Shown: positions 57,748-64,000 of the stretch, piece by piece
How the letters are laid out: each line of letters opens with the position of its first letter
Numbering within the stretch: position 1 is the stretch's first letter
NCBI RefSeq assembly: GCF_905147365.1
Contig: NC_056409.1
Span: 21,519,001-21,583,000, forward strand
DNA length: 64,000 bases
Origin: Aricia agestis
Taxonomy: Eukaryota > Arthropoda > Insecta > Lepidoptera > Lycaenidae
Reading direction: 5' to 3'
The notes under the pieces: generated by a model
Told to the model about the DNA's origin: nothing
The model's database searches: none
Seen by the model: only the letters and a program-made list of their open reading frames with translations
Position numbers and translations under genes: made by a program

Positions 57748-59699
57748 TACAAAACTTTTCATATAGATAGTTATCTTCATACCTTCTAATGCCCTGGTAC
57801 ACGATCTAATAAGTATTAATTTGTTGTTATTGCAACCATTATTATAGTTGGTGATTCGACTGATACATTCTAAATACAAAGTGATACCACACAGAATTTA
57901 AACTGTAAAATTAAATAGCTTACAAAGACTATAAAAAATCAATAAAATATAGGCGAATGCTGATTATGACATGTGACAGCTTGCATCTGCTAACGCAAAT
58001 ATAAAAAAAAAGTTATAATAATGAAATGTAAATGAGCTGACAAGTATACGGCGGAATAGGACCAGCGGACCACACATGGAAAGGTTAATCGCTGTGTAAT
58101 GCTCAGGCCCTGGTACTAAACGCTAACTAGCTAGTTAAGTAGGGGTAGTTTGGTAATGTCAAAGGTTCAAATCCGACCACAGAAAGTTTATAGTCACCTT
58201 GGCTAGGACTTGTGGTGGTAAAATTTTATTTATTAACGGTGATAATAATATTATATTTACTGCCGATTTCTAGTTACATCATGTTATGTTTATCGCTCTT
58301 CGTGGTAGAGCAAAAAACGCAAGACATTTTGACAAACTATGTATTAGATAACACTAAATGATAGGCGAAATAAGAGCCTCATGAGAGGTACAGTAGTGGT
58401 AGTATTTTTTACTGTTTTGTAGAATTCGACTAGAAATTGGCAGAAATACCTGTAAAGTTTTCTATAATTTTTGTAATTAGAAATATTTGAAGTTATTAAT
58501 GTTGTTTGCATGCCTTTCGATAAATTTTATTGCGTGTTATTATCGCATGCATTGTTACCGATAGTTTTTAAACTCTTAATTAAGATCTTGGACAATTAAA
58601 TCTGATATCATCATGAAAATCCAAGTTTTCTTTAATCTCTATTAGAATACAATGGCATTTCAATACTTCAATGCAATTGATTTGCATTTATTGTAACTGC
58701 TTGATAATTCCACTTTGTAATGTGAAAATCCCAAAAGATCCTGCAAGATGTAATCAGTCAATAATAATATTGATTACTGTTATTATAATATAGTCTTATT
58801 AAATCGAGGTAAGTTAACCATATAATATTTAGTTCGTCAATGGATATTTTGCGTCAGTTTTTTATAACATTTATTCCTTATGCTGTTTGCATCTTTACAC
58901 CTGTATTATCTTCATGGCCTTGTTAAAGGTCAAATATAAACGAATGCTCTATATCTTCCAATGCTTTAGTTAACGCCACTGTCTAGAAATAAAAGTATGT
59001 AATATGACAGAAGGCATCAAAGTGACACGTCATTTAATTCTCCTTTTACCACATTCTTTTAAAAATCCTTTGTTTTAATTTCGAACATCGACACCACAAT
59101 AACAAAAGCGTCAAGTTAGTCTTTACTTAACGTCATTGTTAACGTCTATGTATGTCAGGCAGTGATTTAAGGTTTTATAACAACTTTAATAATATCTATC
59201 ATCTTTACGATCTGTGAGAGTCCCAGCCCGCGCCGGCGCCACTCGTGATACAATCCGCATCACGTCTCAATCTTGACTTCATCTACTACTGGACTTCTTT
59301 ATGATTAGGCTTCTACAATAATTCTCTCGCAATATATTGTTTTTAATCTCAGTATGTGGACAATAATTATAATGGTTTTTTGAAATAAGTTGATACAAAT
59401 TTGACAATCCATAGACAATGTTGTTTATTTTTGGAAGGAAGTTTTAATATTATATTAATAGTACCTATTAGGTTTCCCAGTACCGACAGTGAATTTATTT
59501 ATAGACAGTTTTTGCAGAGGAAATATAATTTAGTTGGGCGTTATCCTAAGGAAACTACGGATTTTTTATTTTTTTTTGACCAAAGTTTGGTCTCCAAAAC
59601 TGACTTTTACCACAACAAAGCTGGATGTGCAGCTTTTGCATCGTTTGTGTATGACAAAGTTAAAGTTTGTATTTTAAGTTATCTGTTGTGTGTTCCCAG
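57748..59699. other. hth intron 2, distal part to the exon 3 acceptor
   Basis: AT-rich, largely unique, with a degenerate tRNA-like B box (GGTTCAAATCCGACCAC near 58166) suggesting a decayed SINE. It ends TTGTGTGTTCCCAG before exon 3. The last ~300 bases are open in the exon 3 frame (see findings). Confidence 0.5.
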
Positions 59700-59841
59700 G
59701 CATCCCCTTTTCCCCCTCCTGGCGCTGATCTTCGAGAAGTGTGAGCTGGCCACGTGTACCCCCAGAGACCCAGGAGTGGCGGGCGGCGACGTCTGCTCCT
59801 CGGAGTCCTTTAACGAGGACATCGCCGTGTTTAGTAAACAG
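59700..59841 (+). CDS. hth: homothorax, coding exon 3 (start of MEIS domain)
   Basis: The acceptor TGTTCCCAG at 59691-59699 and donor GTAAAT at 59842 bound 142 nt, the last base of a Gly codon plus 47 codons: HPLFPLLALIFEKCELAT, then CTPRDPGVAGGDVCSS, then ESFNEDIAVFSKQ. This is the first segment of the MEIS (HM) domain, the most conserved region outside the homeodomain, used for binding Extradenticle. It is nearly residue-for-residue as in other insects. It ends in phase 0, so the following exon should begin the IRSxKPYYTADPE segment, which is not found before 64000. The open frame extends past both splice sites (59401-59904), making it look like a 167-residue ORF; the flanking parts are intronic. 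Confidence in identity is very high. Confidence 0.97.
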
Positions 59842-62160
59842 GTAAATACGACATTTAAATCTCAATGTTATTCTTCAACAATCGAACACAAAAGTCCCAT
59901 TTAGCGACGAAAATGAATATCGGAGTAGCTCGCGGCGCACCTGCCTCCATTACCAATCGGGATTAAAAAAATAAAAAACGCGCGAACGCATTCGGATATT
60001 AAAATGTCGCACAAAATGGCGGCCGTAAATCAACCGCGGCAATTTCTTCGGGCTTTAATAACCATAAAGCATAATTAGTGACGAAAATCAGTTAGCGATT
60101 TGTATTGGCTCCTCATTGATCGTTTACGCCGGACGGCCTGAACGTATTGCAGATAAAAATTGTAAATTACAATATACCGTCCTATTATATCGCTTCTCGA
60201 TTAGCTACAAATTACAATGATTATAATGAGTATCATCACATGTTTCTGATTACTATTGTAGTCGCGGAATCCGCAGATACTCGGAAACGCGCCGTCAAAT
60301 TCGTAACAAATGAAAGTCGTGCCAGTTTTATTGATACCCTCTATGAGGGCCACTTAGGTCGTAATGATATACTTATCCGATATTTCATTATGCGGTCGCG
60401 GTAATAACTTAACAATACAAATCACCATACAAACAGTGGCACCTATAATTTGGACGGCAAAAAATAACTTAAACGGAGTCGTTTGTGGCGGTGCGACGTC
60501 GTGCGGGACGGCGGCGCGGCGGTAATCTGGCATACGCCCGCCGAGCGCACAGCGCCGACTCTATTCTACTCTGTCATTTTCTTATAAACGTATTACACCG
60601 CAATAGCTTTATTTGTGTTTTTTACACAATAGGCCGACCGAGTGTTGACGTCTCGTCGACGAGTACGACCGTCTTCGTAACGTCGAATATCAGTTTCGCC
60701 GGAAGCGAGGCCGCGCGTCGCTATCGAGTTTCACTTTTTTGAGGTGATCGGTTATCGAGCTATCGGCCGAGGACTTTAATGAGCAGTAACGATTGAAATT
60801 AAACGGTATTTATAACGACGATAATGTAAATAGCCGCGACCTCGCGACTCCGAGATAACCGCGCCGATAGAGATGTCAGTGTCATAGAACTGAGTGGCGT
60901 TTCTCGGCGTTTGTTTACGTTGCGACTTGCATCGACCGATAATTATATCGGCAGGGTGACGGGTGCGATTTCGCTTTTGTTACTACATACATTACGAGAT
61001 CGGTGTCGGGTGACGGGCCGACGGCCAGGGTTCCGTCCGTCCACCGTGCGCCCGCGCACGTCGGCGGTCGGACAGACGCTAATCGCTCGTTTAATTACTC
61101 CAATAAAACGTTTATCGGCGGCGGTGGCACGTGAAATCACCACGAGAAGGGATAAAAACTCCGGACCTCCCGCTCCTACGCTTTAATATGCGACGTCCAT
61201 AATTCATCGGCGCACGAAATAAATCATAAACGGTAAAGTGTTTATTTTCAAAGTACTTAATAAGTTATAAATTTATTTAAGTGGCGTGCGGTACGATTGT
61301 GGAGTGATTGATATCCGCTCATCGGGGGAGGCTGCTGCGCTTGCGCCGTCTGCCGAGAGCCGGCTGCACTGCCGTCGTTGCAGACTAGCACTACCGTAGG
61401 GCTCTTTGTGACCGTCGTCGTCCGGTTCTCGTTTTACAACTTTGCCGTGCTTCGATGTTTCGTTACTTTATCGAACGCTTATAAAGATTAATAAAATATT
61501 TTAACGTTTATTATTATTCATAGACGACGACGGAGCGTGGTAACTGGTAATCGGAGGTAGAGACCATTTACGTAAACCCGCTACCGTCTTATTATTGATT
61601 CGATTGGCGGTACCATATTTAATGGAATACCGTGTATAATGAGAAATAATTGCGTGGAATTTTAATTGTCGTTCGTCGGCGATGCGTGCGTCCCGCCATT
61701 CATAATCCCAGACGTTAAAAACTAATATACATTCCTAACGAGACGTACAAACTTACATTTCAATTTTCTTCACATCAATAACTTCGAATCTATTAAATAT
61801 TTATCTTTCTACAAGATCCTCGCGAGATTTGTACTGTGGTTTTTCCAAATGATTAGCCTACTTACTCGACAAATATTATTGCAGACATATTTTACAATAG
61901 TTATCTGAGTCTCTGCTTCGATCTCTCGAAAGCTTTTAGCGGGAGTCCCGACTTTTGGCCCCGTTTTATCTCTGCAGTCTGGCGTTAAAGTTGTTTGCAT
62001 TAATTAAACGGTATGTGTTATCTAATTCGTCACAACCGGTCCATCTTCTGATTGTGGAATGGCGCCATAAACATCAGCCAGTTCCTTTATACGCTTCCAC
62101 TTCGATTTTTTGTTTACGACCGACCTCGGCTCGATTAAAATGTTTCACATGTTATTAATG
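59842..62160. other. hth intron 3 start, repeat-free GC-richer block (candidate regulatory region)
   Basis: After the donor GTAAAT no transposon family is seen for more than 2.3 kb. CpG-rich stretches, TAAT cores, TGATTGAT (61305-61312, a Hox-Exd-type site) and CTCGTCGACGAG (60650-60661) occur. Many short overlapping frames on both strands are not protein-like. An insect ultraconserved element tied to hth splicing has been described in the literature; whether it lies here cannot be judged by eye. Regulatory role is inferred. Confidence 0.45.
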
Positions 62161-64000
62161 TTAACTAAGTATGGTTTGTTAATATAAAAATTAATATATT
62201 TTCTCATGGACAGAAAGTTATTTTTTTTTTGTTAATATTAAAAGAATATTCACCGGACCCGATGGAAAACACATCGGTGATGATGATGATGATCATACTA
62301 AAGTTCATGTCAAAAGTTCAAACATTAATGTGCTAGCAGAAAATTACTATTTTAGTATCGTTTCATAATTAGACGTCGTTATCAACAATCTTGTATGTAA
62401 AGTAAACCCTCATAGAGTTACTGGCGATTACCTAGCCGGCTAGTATTATACAGTTAATTATAATTTAGAATTATAATTACGTCCGTGCACCGTTGCTCGC
62501 AGTTCACACCTTGCCACACCACCGTCTGAACCGAAGCGTGCACCTGTATCATGTATGGAGGAATGCAACGATCCCTTGATTTGTCTATCACATTATAAGT
62601 AATTTTAATTTAATTTGTGACTGTATCGAAGGAACTAAATCTTATTTGTTTTTTGTTAATTTTAATGACTTTATGTAATTTCTTTTGCATTAATAAATGT
62701 TTTGTTGTTTTGTGCAATAAATCTCCTTTATCTGAGATAATGGTCCCGACCTTTCTGAGCTCGATCATTAAAATAATGAATTGGAATGTTTTCGCATTAA
62801 AGTTTTTCTATCATAAATTAGTTATTATCGTGGTATTTCTTCATTTGGAGACAACGTAGAATCGAGTTTGCCAATAGATTCCAAATATCTTATAGTAATA
62901 TCTTATCATTAGGTACCTATCACATAATATTCAAATTTAATTGTCTCCGAAATATTTACATTCGTAATGATACCAGTTTCACAGGAAAATAATAATAATA
63001 ATACTTAAATATTTAAAGTGAAAGTTTTGATTTCAACAATCATATTGAAATGTAATGGATCTGAACGAACAGTCGTATTTAAAAATAAACCAAGTACTCT
63101 GGCCAGACGAGGATGAAACCTTACAAGTAGAGGAAATTATAAAAACTAACCTGCAACATTGTTTGACATTGAAAACGAAGACGAGAAGGTCTGATAAATT
63201 TTAGGCCTCGCCATCGCGCCAGTTATTTTAGTTATTTTATTAACTTTTGTGCCTTATTGATGTCACACGAATAGCGCAAGATTTGGTTCAGTTTTTATGA
63301 TGAAATATAACAATGTCTCATAATTTCTTTAGCAGCGTTGTCCTTTTCGTGCTCGAGGATCCCGCGTTGTCTGTTTGTTTACATCTGTCTCGTCCCGTTT
63401 TGTCGTAATTGTATATTGTTAAGGGATTTGGACGCGCAATTTAAGCTCTTTGTCGCCATGATCCAATTGGGCGTTTTGGCGCGGATACAGAATACGTAAT
63501 GGCGGACGATACGCGCGCAGCTGCGCCCGCGCAGCGTGTGACGCAGGGCTGGCACTACAACAGACCAACTTATACAGTAAATAACACATTTTGATTGATT
63601 AGAGGAAAACGAAGTACTAATCCTTATTAATACCTCTGGCTTGATATTAAAAATGCTTCTTCACCGACTGTTTTATTTTCATGCCTCAAGATTTTTAAGG
63701 CTTAATCCTTTCATCAACTAGGTACATACATTGTAAAGTTTTTTTATAACAATTATAACATAATCTTGTAGCATTCTGCCAGCTGGTCCTTCGAGTTGTT
63801 CGAAATGAAATGTAGTCAGCCCTGCCGGCGCGGCGAGGTCGGAGTCGAGATGCGATAGTTTTTGTCGCCGGAGTGTTCTGCGCTTATAATGGACTGTTGA
63901 GACTTGAGTCTGTATCCTCGAGTGGACTTTGCCTCCCCGGGCCCGTCGCCCGACGCCCGCCGCCCGACACCGCTAGCACCGACACTTGACTCAATTACTT
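62161..64000. other. hth intron 3 continuing to the window edge
   Basis: AT-rich with a (TGA)n-like microsatellite (about 62277-62294). It becomes GC-richer again from about 63330, with a CpG-rich end (63815-63990). No further hth exon is recognisable. A 49-residue ORF at 63055-63204 is discussed in findings. Confidence 0.45.
63055..63204 (+). other. Short ORF of unknown status
   Basis: A 49-residue frame starting MDLNEQSYLKINQVLW and ending KTKTRRSDKF before TAG, with an in-frame TGA 9 nt upstream of its ATG (63046-63048). It is notably hydrophilic and non-repetitive for AT-rich intronic sequence. There is no homology I recognise, no splice sites were assigned, and it lies on the hth strand inside intron 3. 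Chance ORF, decayed exon of a transposon, or genuine small peptide are all possible. Confidence 0.2.

Noticed and set aside
61305..61312. TGATTGAT Hox-Exd site as a stand-alone regulatory call
   Set aside because: Eight-base matches also occur near 55749 and 63590 and are expected by chance in 64 kb; mentioned only as part of the block.
63815..64000. Possible next hth exon at the GC-rich right edge
   Set aside because: None of the frames gives the expected segment after FSKQ (KPYYTADPE-like), and no matching acceptor phase was found.

Overview
This window looks like a piece of a lepidopteran (moth or butterfly) chromosome. The sequence is AT-rich and nearly gene-free. It is crowded with repeat families typical of lepidopteran genomes: short Helitrons with an A|TC...CTRR|T structure, a tRNA-derived SINE, LINE/SINE 3' ends that share one tail, TTAA- and TWA-flanked MITEs, and many copies of an element bounded by GGGTTCCGTACC and GAGTCCGACTCGCACTTGGCCG. 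The species cannot be named from the sequence alone.

The only protein-coding gene I can support is the 5' part of homothorax (hth, the insect Meis/Prep orthologue), on the + strand. Three coding exons are visible: exon 1 (30961-30975, MAQPR), exon 2 (54097-54269, from YDESLHGG to VHKRDKDAIY) and exon 3 (59700-59841, from HPLFPLLALIFEKCELAT to FSKQ). All have consensus splice sites and compatible phases (0, then 2). Intron 1 is 23,121 bp, intron 2 is 5,430 bp, and intron 3 runs off the right edge. The rest of the MEIS domain and the TALE homeodomain are not in the window. Nearly all predicted small ORFs are shadows of repeats or of exons.

Layout: 1-30180 is upstream flank, with dense MITEs, SINEs, a piggyBac relic and fold-back elements, interrupted by repeat-free, GC-richer blocks (about 3470-4530, 8690-9880 and 17240-17600). 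30180-30975 is the CpG-rich presumed promoter/5'UTR and exon 1. 30976-54096 is intron 1: an AT-rich, repeat-bearing first part, a 4.6-kb repeat-free GC-richer block at 40960-45600 (candidate cis-regulatory DNA), then more repeats. 54270-59699 is intron 2, with a Helitron and two minus-strand GGTTCCG elements. 59842-64000 is the start of intron 3, largely repeat-free with a GC-richer core.

No bacterial-type system, CRISPR array, operon, rRNA or intact tRNA gene is present, and I found no convincing new biological system. The most interesting non-genic signals are: two large fold-back elements able to form long hairpin RNAs (10954-11212, 17875-18372); a 24-bp-arm, 2-nt-loop palindrome inside the repeat-free intron 1 block (45181-45230); a nested palindrome at 43576-43640; two G-tract transposons with perfect 9- and 10-bp target duplications; an element with three internal ~310-bp tandem units (36900-37978); and a nested insertion at 39143-40020.
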